NCBI GenBank assembly: GCA_015067785.1
Contig: SVLR01000022.1
Span: 1-37,728, forward strand
From: Oscillospiraceae bacterium
GTDB taxonomy: Bacteria > Bacillota > Clostridia > Oscillospirales > Oscillospiraceae
DNA: 37,728 bases
Direction: 5' to 3'
Both the position numbers and the translations under genes were made by a program. The notes beneath the pieces were generated by a model. It searched no databases. It was not told the origin of the DNA and was given only the letters and a program-made list of their open reading frames with translations. Position 1 is the first letter of the stretch; every line of letters begins with the position of its first letter. Shown piece after piece: positions 31,374-37,728 of this stretch.

Positions 31374-32624
31374 ATGGCAAAAAAGCAATTATCAGCTGAA
31401 CTTTCCGCTCTTATGGAGCAGGAAAAGAGGAGTGGGTCTTATACCGATTTTTCTTGTCACGATGACAAAGCAATTCGACGCAACGGCGTTTTTCCCTCCA
31501 CTGAGATTTGGCGTCCCAATTTTGCAAAGGATGTAGACCGGATTTTATATAGTCCTTATTACAACCGTTATACAGATAAGACGCAGGTGTTCTCTCTGAT
31601 CCGGAACGACGACATTACTCGTCGCAGCCTGCATGTGCAGTTGGTTTCCCGGATCGCCCGTACCATTGGCAGAGCGCTCAATTTGAATCTTGATCTGATC
31701 GAGGCTATTGCCTTGGGCCACGACATCGGTCATACGCCCTTTGCCCACTGTGGTGAGGTTTACCTTAACGAGCTGTATAACAGCCATACCGGTCGGTATT
31801 TTACCCATAATATCCACTCAGCCAGAGTGCTGAGCCAGATTTTTCCGCTGGACTTAACACTGCAGACCCTTTCCGGCATTGCCGGTCATAACGGCGAAAT
31901 TGAGCTCTCAGAATATTTCCCTGTACCTATGGAGAGCTTTGCAGATTTTGAGGCAGAGCTTGAGAAGTGCTATACCATTCCCGGTTATTCCAATAAGGTA
32001 CAGCCGTCCACCCTGGAGGGCAATGTTGTCCGTATTTCCGACATCATTGCTTACCTTGGCAAAGACCGTCAGGATGCAACCAGTATCCAAATGATCGAGA
32101 ATAACGCATTTATGTCCTCGGTGATCGGTACGGTTAACTCGGAAATCATCAATAATCTGGTTGTGAATATCATTGAAAATAGCTATGGAAAACCCTATAT
32201 TAAGCTGGATGAATCCCATTTCCGGGCCGTCCAGTCTTACAAGAAAGAAAATTATGCAATGATCTACGCCAATGAGCCGGGCAGAGCCATTCTAAACCGT
32301 GTTGTGCGTCCGATGATGGCAGAGATCTATGAGCAGCTTTTAGACGATCTGATTCAGGACAAGCCCAATTCTCCTATATTCCGCCATCATATCGACTATG
32401 TCAATCAGACCCGGTATCCCCGGACGGCTTCCTATAATAAGACCGAGCCCAACCAAATCGTCGTAGACTATATCGCAAGTATGACCGACGATTACCTGAT
32501 TGATCTTCACCGCTATCTGTTCCCGAACAGCAATTACTATGTTGAGTATACCGGTTACTTTAACGATCTCTATGACCTTCGCAACCGCTTGGAAGGGCAG
32601 ATGTCTATGGAGGATAACAGCTGA
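31374..32624 (+). CDS. Deoxyguanosine triphosphate triphosphohydrolase-like HD protein
   Basis: 416 residues. The HD metal motif is complete: histidine in SRIARTIGRALNLNLDLIEAIALGHDIGHTPFAH, with HD and the later HN (ITHNIHSARVL region) and a downstream Asp in RISDIIAYLGKDRQD. The opening RRNGVFPSTEIWRPNFAKDVDRILYSPYYNRYTDKTQVFS is characteristic of dNTP triphosphohydrolases, which split a dNTP into nucleoside and tripolyphosphate. The ATG at 31374 follows AAAAGGAGG; a longer reading from 31335 covers the promoter. The nucleotide preference is not shown. Confidence 0.9.
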   Translation: MAKKQLSAELSALMEQEKRSGSYTDFSCHDDKAIRRNGVFPSTEIWRPNFAKDVDRILYSPYYNRYTDKTQVFSLIRNDDITRRSLHVQLVSRIARTIGRALNLNLDLIEAIALGHDIGHTPFAHCGEVYLNELYNSHTGRYFTHNIHSARVLSQIFPLDLTLQTLSGIAGHNGEIELSEYFPVPMESFADFEAELEKCYTIPGYSNKVQPSTLEGNVVRISDIIAYLGKDRQDATSIQMIENNAFMSSVIGTVNSEIINNLVVNIIENSYGKPYIKLDESHFRAVQSYKKENYAMIYANEPGRAILNRVVRPMMAEIYEQLLDDLIQDKPNSPIFRHHIDYVNQTRYPRTASYNKTEPNQIVVDYIASMTDDYLIDLHRYLFPNSNYYVEYTGYFNDLYDLRNRLEGQMSMEDNS

Positions 32625-32627
32625 TAT

Positions 32628-33053
32628 ATGAAACGGTTCCTATTTGCTTTGTTTGCGGTAATGCTTCTGAACGGCTGTACAGGTCCCTTTCCGTTCAATA
32701 AGCCGGTGGACCCTACCGACCCTGCGCAGAATGGGGGAACTTATCGACAGATCTCGATGGATGAAGCAATTGCTATTATGAACAGTCAGACCGGCTATAT
32801 TATCTTGGATGTTCGCCGTGTGGACGAGTTTGCCGCCGGTCATATTCCCGGCGCTATCAATGTTCCAAATGAGAGCATCGGAAGCGGTGAGATCCCGGAG
32901 CTACCAAACAAGGATCAGCTTATTTTGGTCTATTGCCGAAGCGGCAACCGCAGTAAGCAGGCCAGTGAGAAATTGGTCGCTCTTGGCTACACCAACATCG
33001 TCGAATTTGGCGGTATTCTGGATTGGCCGGGGGAAACTGTGCCGGCAGAATAA
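32628..33053 (+). CDS. Rhodanese-domain lipoprotein
   Basis: 141 residues. A signal peptide ends with the lipobox LLNGC, so the protein is anchored to the outer face of the membrane. The rhodanese domain follows: ILDVRRVDEFAAGHIPGAINVP and the active-site loop VYCRSGNRS with the catalytic cysteine, then GGILDWPG. It begins 4 bases after the dGTPase stop, so it depends on that transcript; the ribosome-binding site is weak. Sulfur or persulfide handling is the family role. Confidence 0.9.
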   Translation: MKRFLFALFAVMLLNGCTGPFPFNKPVDPTDPAQNGGTYRQISMDEAIAIMNSQTGYIILDVRRVDEFAAGHIPGAINVPNESIGSGEIPELPNKDQLILVYCRSGNRSKQASEKLVALGYTNIVEFGGILDWPGETVPAE

Positions 33054-33071
33054 ATTATTTGTATTATTCTA

Positions 33072-33100
33072 TTGACAATGTATATTTTTGGGTGTATAAT
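33072..33100 (+). promoter_or_regulatory. Consensus promoter of the methyltransferase cassette
   Basis: TTGACA (33072-33077) and TATAAT (33095-33100) are 17 bases apart, a perfect match. The strong promoter precedes an attenuator, a combination typical of genes controlled after initiation. Confidence 0.92.
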
Positions 33101-33130
33101 CGCACAAATTTCAGGAAAGGAGTTTTGGCA

Positions 33131-33223
33131 ATGTTCTGTTATTTCCGTGTAAACTTTAATAACCAGTCCGTAAAACCCATGCCTTGGCATAGAGATGGGC
33201 TTACATTGTCATACTCTTTTTAG
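33131..33223 (+). CDS. 30-residue leader peptide of the methyltransferase cassette
   Basis: MFCYFRVNFNNQSVKPMPWH is the first part, ending RDGLTLSYSF. AAAGGAG (33116-33122) lies 8 bases before the ATG. It sits between a consensus promoter and a terminator and is far too short for an enzyme. Codons 14-25 run through a hairpin (33170-33204). Its sequence 33199-33208 can alternatively pair with the terminator's left arm. This makes translation of the ORF the likely switch for the genes beyond. The peptide family is not recognised. Confidence 0.75.
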   Translation: MFCYFRVNFNNQSVKPMPWHRDGLTLSYSF

Positions 33224-33300
33224 GATACTTTTATAGGTTATATAAAAAGACAGCAGTGCAAGCTCTCATTTTAACGAGGTGCTTGCACTGTTTTTTATTT
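33170..33300 (+). promoter_or_regulatory. Transcription attenuator with alternative structures
   Basis: Leader hairpin: GTAA-AA-CCCAT (33170-33180) with ATGGG-C-TTAC (33195-33204). Antiterminator: GCTTACATTG (33199-33208) can pair with CAGTGCAAGC (33254-33263) over eight Watson-Crick pairs, one G-U and one mismatch. Terminator: CAGTGCAAGC with GCTTGCACTG (33281-33290), 10 perfect pairs, then TTTTTTATTTT. The first and second share 33199-33204; the second and third share 33254-33263. A ribosome held early in the leader ORF would open the first hairpin and so favour read-through. Confidence 0.75.
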
Positions 33301-33314
33301 TAGGAGGGAATGCT

Positions 33315-34106
33315 ATGGAAACCTTACAGATACTCACAAACTATTACGAAAATTACGATGAAGACAACCGACTTTGTTCACGGTACGGTATGGTGGAATT
33401 TTTAACAACGGTGCGTTACATCGAAAAATATTTGAAACCCGGTATGCGGGTTTTGGAAATTGGTGCGGCGACAGGACGATACAGTCATCATTTTGCGAGA
33501 TCTGGCTATCAAGTTGACGCGGTGGAGTTGGTCGAGCACAACATAGATATTTTTAATCAAAACACCACACAAGGTGAAAGAATTACCGTAACCCAAGGAA
33601 ATGCCAAAGATTTATCTATATATGATACGGATACATACGACATTACTTTGCTCCTTGGGCCGATGTATCATCTGTTTACCGAGGAAGACAAGCTGCAGGC
33701 GTTATCTGAGGCTATTAGGGTCACGAAGAAAGGCGGCATTGTTTTCATCGCATACTGTATGGGAGATGCCTCCGTACTTTCCTATGGCTTTATTCGCGGC
33801 GAGATACACAATATTATTGAGAAATGTATGATTGATCCTGTAACCTTTGAAACATTTTCTCAGCCGTGGGATCTGTTCGAACTGCACCGCAAAGAAGACA
33901 TTGATAAGCTTCGCAGTCATTTCGCGGTGACTCAGCTACATTTTGTTGCTACGGATGGATACGCGAATCATATGCGAAAGACTATGGAAGAAATGGATGA
34001 GGAAACTTTTCAATTATATCTTCGCTATCATTTTGCGACCTGTGAGCGCCAGGATATGGTAGGATATTCCCATCATACATTAGATGTTTTTAGAAAGGAC
34101 GGATGA
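33315..34106 (+). CDS. Class I SAM-dependent methyltransferase
   Basis: 263 residues. The ATG at 33315 follows AGGAGGG just past the attenuator; an in-frame start at 33279 lies in the terminator. The SAM-binding motif is VLEIGAATGRYSHHFA, with the acidic residue of motif II in VDAVELVEHN and motif IV in DITLLLGPMYHL. The opening VEFLTTVRYIEKYLKPG is nearly the same in the C-terminal half of the fusion gene at 34670. The substrate is unknown. Position in an attenuated cassette with acetyltransferases suggests defence against, or modification of, a small molecule. Confidence 0.85.
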   Translation: METLQILTNYYENYDEDNRLCSRYGMVEFLTTVRYIEKYLKPGMRVLEIGAATGRYSHHFARSGYQVDAVELVEHNIDIFNQNTTQGERITVTQGNAKDLSIYDTDTYDITLLLGPMYHLFTEEDKLQALSEAIRVTKKGGIVFIAYCMGDASVLSYGFIRGEIHNIIEKCMIDPVTFETFSQPWDLFELHRKEDIDKLRSHFAVTQLHFVATDGYANHMRKTMEEMDEETFQLYLRYHFATCERQDMVGYSHHTLDVFRKDG

Positions 34107-34109
34107 CAA

Positions 34110-34676
34110 ATGAATAAGTTAATTGATATTTCGGATGTGGTACTCACCACCGAGCGCCTGACGCTTCGTCCTTGGCGGGAGACGGATTTGGATGATTTCT
34201 ATGAATATGCCAAAGTAGACGGCGTGGGACAGATGGCTGGATGGAATCCGCACCGGGATATAGAGGAGACAAGACGAATTCTCTCCTATTTCATTGAGGG
34301 AAAGCATGTTTTTGCTCTGGAGCATCAGGGAAAGGTCATTGGCTCCTTAGGCGTTGAGTGTTACAAGGAAGCAAATTATCCGGAGCTATCCCATTTGCAA
34401 GGTCGGGAGATTGGCTATGTACTGTCTAAGGATTACTGGGGTCAGGGGTTGATGCCGGAGGCTGTGAAGGCAGTGATCAATTGGCTTTTCGATAGTGAAG
34501 GACTGGACTTTATTTTAGTCGGTCACTTTATTTGGAATGATCAGTCCCGACGGGTCATTGAAAAGTGCGGTTTCCGGTATGTTAAGACTGTAACTTTTGA
34601 AACGCGCTTCAATACCGCAGAGACCTGCTATGACTACATTCTTTATCGCCTGGAGAGGAGGAAACCGCAATGCTAA
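34110..34676 (+). CDS. GNAT acetyltransferase (RimJ/RimL type)
   Basis: 188 residues. LTTERLTLRPWRETDLDDFYEYA is the RimJ/RimL-type opening; the acetyl-CoA site is seen as GREIGYVLSKDYWGQGLMPEAVKAVI, and IWNDQSRRVIEKCGFRYV closes the fold. It lies 4 bases after the methyltransferase stop and overlaps the fusion gene by 7 bases. The acceptor could be a protein N-terminus or an amine antibiotic; not shown. Confidence 0.9.
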   Translation: MNKLIDISDVVLTTERLTLRPWRETDLDDFYEYAKVDGVGQMAGWNPHRDIEETRRILSYFIEGKHVFALEHQGKVIGSLGVECYKEANYPELSHLQGREIGYVLSKDYWGQGLMPEAVKAVINWLFDSEGLDFILVGHFIWNDQSRRVIEKCGFRYVKTVTFETRFNTAETCYDYILYRLERRKPQC

Positions 34677-36031
34677 CACATAAGGGAACTCAGACCATAG
34701 AAACAGATAGGTTAATTCTGCGAAAAGCCGTTTTAGAGGATGCAGAGCCGATGTTCCGCAACTGGGCGTCCAATCCGGAGGTTACGAGATTCTTGACTTG
34801 GCCAGCTTATGAGACAGTAGAGGCAGCCTATACTACACTGAAGCGATGGATGGAGGGCTACGAAGACCCTGCTTTTTATCAATGGATGATCGTGCTGAAG
34901 GAGATTGGTGAACCTATCGGCTCCATCAGTGTGGTTCGTCAGAACTACCGGGTGGAAGAAGCGGAGATTGGATATTGCATTGGCAACAGTTGGTGGCATA
35001 AGGGAATTATGACTGAAGCGCTGTCTGCGGTTATCGAGTATTTTTTTACAGAAGTCGGCATGAACCGTGTAGCGGCCAGACATGACCCCAACAATCCTCA
35101 TTCCGGTAACGTTATGAGGAAATGTGGCATGAAGTACGAAGGCACACATCGGGCCTGTGATCGCAACAACCAAGGTATTTGTGATGCTGCGCAATACGCG
35201 ATTCTCCGCAGCGATTGGGAAAAGCCCAAACATTTTGCTGAAGATATTGCTTTCGCTGACGATGCCCAGTTGGTGCAGGAGGTATACCGACAGTTTGACG
35301 AGAACAGTCGCCTGAACAAATCGCAAGCCGCGCGGGTGGAATTTTTAACAACAGTGCGGTACATCGAGAAGTATTTGACTCCCGGTGCGAAGATTCTTGA
35401 TGTGGGCGCCGGTGCTGGAGAGTATGGCCTGTACTTTGCTCGAAAGGGATACCGGGTGTCTGCGTTGGAACTTGCTGATGCAAATATTGCAGCTTTCCGT
35501 GCGAAGATAACTGACGATGATAAGATTGACTTGGTTCAGGGAAATGCTCTCGATCTTAGCCGATACGATAGTACATCTTTCGATGTAGTGCTTTTGTTTG
35601 GTCCGCTGTATCATCTGCACGAGGACGCTGACAAGCTGCGCTGCATAGAGGAAGCAAAGCGAGTTTGTAAGCCCGACGGAAAGATATTCTTTGCATTCAT
35701 TTCCAATGATATTGTCATTTTGACTATGCAGCAAAGCCAGGATGATTACCTAATAAACGGTCACTACAATAAGGAGACCTTCCGCTTGAATGATTTTCCC
35801 TTTGTTTTCCATACGGTGGATCAGTGCAGAACAATCCTTGCGGATGCCGGCATTAAGGTCTGCCACGAGATCGCAGCAGATGGTGTAAGCGAACTTTTGC
35901 AGGAGCTTATAAACCGTTTGGATGAAAAATCCTACGAACAGTACCTGCGTTATCATTTCTATATCTGTGAAAAACCAGAATGCTTAGGTATGAGCAACCA
36001 TTTGCTCTTTGTCGGTACGCCTGATAAATAA
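34670..36031 (+). CDS. Fused GNAT acetyltransferase-methyltransferase
   Basis: 453 residues. Residues 1-185 are a RimJ/RimL-type acetyltransferase (TIETDRLILRKAVLEDAEPMF, EIGYCIGNSWWHKGIMTEAL, NPHSGNVMRKCGM). Residues about 200-453 are a methyltransferase with ILDVGAGAGEYGLYFA as the SAM motif, a paralogue of the gene at 33315. The cassette thus carries the same two activities once separately and once fused. The start GTG/ATG region overlaps the upstream gene (CGCAATGCTAACAC), behind GGAGAGGAGG. No frameshift; the fusion looks natural. The terminator at 36029 ends it. Confidence 0.88.
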   Translation: MLTHKGTQTIETDRLILRKAVLEDAEPMFRNWASNPEVTRFLTWPAYETVEAAYTTLKRWMEGYEDPAFYQWMIVLKEIGEPIGSISVVRQNYRVEEAEIGYCIGNSWWHKGIMTEALSAVIEYFFTEVGMNRVAARHDPNNPHSGNVMRKCGMKYEGTHRACDRNNQGICDAAQYAILRSDWEKPKHFAEDIAFADDAQLVQEVYRQFDENSRLNKSQAARVEFLTTVRYIEKYLTPGAKILDVGAGAGEYGLYFARKGYRVSALELADANIAAFRAKITDDDKIDLVQGNALDLSRYDSTSFDVVLLFGPLYHLHEDADKLRCIEEAKRVCKPDGKIFFAFISNDIVILTMQQSQDDYLINGHYNKETFRLNDFPFVFHTVDQCRTILADAGIKVCHEIAADGVSELLQELINRLDEKSYEQYLRYHFYICEKPECLGMSNHLLFVGTPDK

Positions 36032-36063
36032 AAATAAGCGTCCGTTTTGGACGCTTATTTTTA
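36029..36063. terminator. Bidirectional terminator between the cassette and trxB
   Basis: TAAAAATAAGCGTCC (36029-36043) pairs perfectly over 15 bp with GGACGCTTATTTTTA (36049-36063) around GTTTT. It includes the end of the cassette and the trxB stop codon. Confidence 0.92.
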
Positions 36064-36972
36064 TAGTCTTTCCAAGTATTCGCAGGCAGCGGTGGCTGCG
36101 ATGGTGCCGTCGGCTGTGGCTGTGGTCAGTTGGCGGACCTCCTTGCTGCGGCAGTCGCCGGCAACAAACAGACCGGGTGTCTTGGTGCTGCAGTTTTCTC
36201 CAGAGGAGGCATAGCCCTGCTCGTCGAAATCTGCATATTCTGCGATTAGACCACAGTCTGGTTGACGACCAAAGGCAACAAAGACCGCATCGGTGGGGAT
36301 GGTCTGTATATCTCCGGTATTCACATTTTTAACGGTGATCCCGGTGAGCTTGCCGTCCTCGGTAAGCGCGACAGGAGTGTAAGGGGTCAACAGGGTGATA
36401 TTTTCCGTGTTTTTTGCCAGTTCTACACTTGCCTGCTCTGCACGGAAGCTGTCACGGCGGTGCACAATCGTCACACGATTGCAAAGCTTTGCAAGAAACA
36501 GCGCATCAGAGAATGCGGTATTGCCACCGCCTACGACTACCACGTCCTTACCCTTAAAGAATGCACCGTCGCACAGTGCGCAGTAGCTGATGCCTTTGCC
36601 AATCAGTGCGTTTTCGTTGTCGATGCCCATAGCTCTGGGCCGTGCACCGGTGGCAAGAATAACGGCCTTTGCGGTGATGGGCTCGTCATCCGTTTCGGCG
36701 GTAAAAGTGCCGTCTGGGTTGCATGCGAGGGATTCAACGGACGCAAATGCAATCTCCGCACCGGCATCCATTGCCTGTGCGCAAAAGGCGTCGCTTAGCT
36801 CCATACCGCTGATGCGGGGGAGACCAGGGTAATTATCCACCTGATGGGACTGGGTGATCTGTCCTCCCAAGGTTTCTCTTTCGCATACAACAACGGTGCG
36901 TCCTGCTCTTGCGGCGTAGATCGCCGCTGTGAGCCCGGCTGGACCACCGCCAATGATCAATATATCAGTCAT
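36061..36972 (-). CDS. trxB: Thioredoxin reductase
   Basis: 303 residues. FAD-binding GGGPAGLTAAIYAARAG at the start, the redox motif as CALC in SYCALCDGAFF (family consensus CATC), NADPH-binding VVVGGGNTAFSDALFLA and the closing GLFVAGDCRSKEVRQLTTATADG. It keeps thioredoxin reduced with NADPH. AGGAGAG precedes the start. 12 bases separate it from the M42 peptidase upstream, so they may be one transcript. The close spacing to the cassette terminator is convergent. Confidence 0.95.
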   Translation of the reverse strand: MTDILIIGGGPAGLTAAIYAARAGRTVVVCERETLGGQITQSHQVDNYPGLPRISGMELSDAFCAQAMDAGAEIAFASVESLACNPDGTFTAETDDEPITAKAVILATGARPRAMGIDNENALIGKGISYCALCDGAFFKGKDVVVVGGGNTAFSDALFLAKLCNRVTIVHRRDSFRAEQASVELAKNTENITLLTPYTPVALTEDGKLTGITVKNVNTGDIQTIPTDAVFVAFGRQPDCGLIAEYADFDEQGYASSGENCSTKTPGLFVAGDCRSKEVRQLTTATADGTIAATAACEYLERL

Positions 36973-36984
36973 AACATTCTCTCC

Positions 36985-37728
36985 TTACAAAATATAGCCG
37001 CAAAGGACCTTCAATGTGTTATATACACCGTCAATGTGGCTGCGCTCATAGCCGTGGCTGGCATAGACACCGGCGCCGATCAGTCCGTGACGGATATCGT
37101 AACCGCCGCGGAGTGTGGCTTCCACATCGGAGCCATAGTGTGGATAGACATCCACCGCATAATCCGCATTTGTTTTCTTGGCGGCATCGATCAGCTTGCC
37201 AATAACCTCGTAGCTATAGGGACCACCGGAGTCCTTGGCGCATATGGATACCTGTCGTTCAGTGCATTGCAGACCGTTACCTACACAACCCATATCCACA
37301 GAAATCGCCTCAGTCACACCTTCAGGAACAGAGCCGGAGCCACCGTGACCCACCTCTTCGTAGACAGTGATGTGGGCATAAACAGGGCGGGGGAGTGTGA
37401 TCTTTTCATCCTTCAGGTACTTGGCAAACCCGAACAGAATGCCGACTGACAGCTTATCGTCTAAGAAACGGCTCTTGAGATAACCGGAGGCAGTCCGCTT
37501 TGTCCGGGGATCGAAGCAAACAATGTCACCCACCTCGATACCAAGCTTCCGGGTATCTGCCGCAGATCGAACATCCTCGTCAAGCACAACCTCGCAGGTG
37601 TCATAATTACGAGAGGTAGAATTGTAATCGCCATTAACATGGATGGAGGCGTTCGAAAGCTGGAAGGTGCCTTCAATGATATTACCGCTGCGCGTATAGA
37701 CGCGAACATTTTCGGTCTCCGCATTGTT
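36985..37728 (-). CDS. M42 family metal aminopeptidase, C-terminal part
   Basis: The reading frame stays open to the window edge (248 codons visible), so the start lies outside. M42 features: SRFLDDKLSVGIL (metal Asp), the catalytic Glu pair in YEEVGHGGSG, DMGCVG, and a C-terminal histidine in ASHGYERSHIDG. Such tetrahedral peptidases trim peptides in the cytoplasm. An internal GTG at 37587 is not the true start because homology continues upstream (NVRVYTRSGNIIEGTFQL). Confidence 0.88.
   Translation of the reverse strand, partial: NNAETENVRVYTRSGNIIEGTFQLSNASIHVNGDYNSTSRNYDTCEVVLDEDVRSAADTRKLGIEVGDIVCFDPRTKRTASGYLKSRFLDDKLSVGILFGFAKYLKDEKITLPRPVYAHITVYEEVGHGGSGSVPEGVTEAISVDMGCVGNGLQCTERQVSICAKDSGGPYSYEVIGKLIDAAKKTNADYAVDVYPHYGSDVEATLRGGYDIRHGLIGAGVYASHGYERSHIDGVYNTLKVLCGYIL

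Noticed and set aside
34670..36031. The acetyltransferase-methyltransferase fusion as a sequencing error joining two genes
   Set aside because: The linker is in frame with both domains complete, no internal start with a ribosome-binding site is evident, and codon use is even throughout.

Overview
The window looks like chromosomal DNA from an endospore-forming member of the class Clostridia, most like the Oscillospiraceae/Ruminococcaceae of animal guts. The reasons are housekeeping blocks in Firmicutes order (rplS-lepB-rbgA-rnhB-yraN; tig-clpP-clpX-lon-engB), sporulation protease genes (SpoIVB and an M50 SpoIVFB-like protease), an isc operon ending in an Rrf2 regulator, and mid-range GC. These names rest on motifs read by eye; no database search was possible.

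Layout. 1-3310: the start of a secreted nuclease-like gene (-), an SGNH/CE2 esterase lipoprotein (+), and an XRE regulator (-) followed by three short direct repeats. 3330-3860: tRNA-Pro(CGG) (-) with a duplicated 3' end and a hairpin-rich 250-bp insert. 3915-7490: a small membrane protein, an M50 protease, a B12-type radical SAM protein with its DUF2344 partner, and a small zinc ribbon. 7576-11236: tRNA-Pro(GGG) and an integrated element bounded by perfect 46-bp repeats. 11237-13147: the displaced tRNA terminator, hairpin repeats and an AT-rich BspA-like leucine-rich-repeat gene. 13378-25362: housekeeping genes on the + strand. 25385-26155: a decayed sugar kinase. 26185-28228: the isc operon (-) with a doubled operator. 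28467-32624: spoIVB, a small ORF, a PHP-domain protein, an EamA transporter and a dGTPase-like HD protein. 32628-36031: a rhodanese lipoprotein and a methyltransferase/acetyltransferase cassette behind an attenuator. 36061-37728: trxB and an M42 aminopeptidase cut by the window edge (-).

The most striking system is the 3,584-bp element in tRNA-Pro(GGG). It encodes a ribbon-helix-helix protein, a Rep with rolling-circle HUH motifs joined to an SF3 helicase (the CRESS-DNA virus architecture), an excisionase and a tyrosine integrase, all on one strand; rep and xis overlap as TGATG. Just upstream of rep is a 12-bp stem whose loop reads CAGTATTAC on the rep strand. This fits the NANTATTAC nick site of circoviruses and geminiviruses. 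Two further pairs of inverted arms surround it, and the outermost covers part of the rep ribosome-binding site. There is no capsid gene, so it is best described as an integrative CRESS-type plasmid. It carries its own terminator for the host tRNA and paired integrase arm-site candidates at both ends.

The second system is at 33072-36031. A consensus promoter drives a 30-codon leader ORF, then a terminator, then a methyltransferase, an acetyltransferase and a fusion of both domains. Three leader structures are mutually exclusive (leader hairpin, antiterminator, terminator), which predicts ribosome-controlled attenuation, as in many antibiotic-inducible resistance genes.
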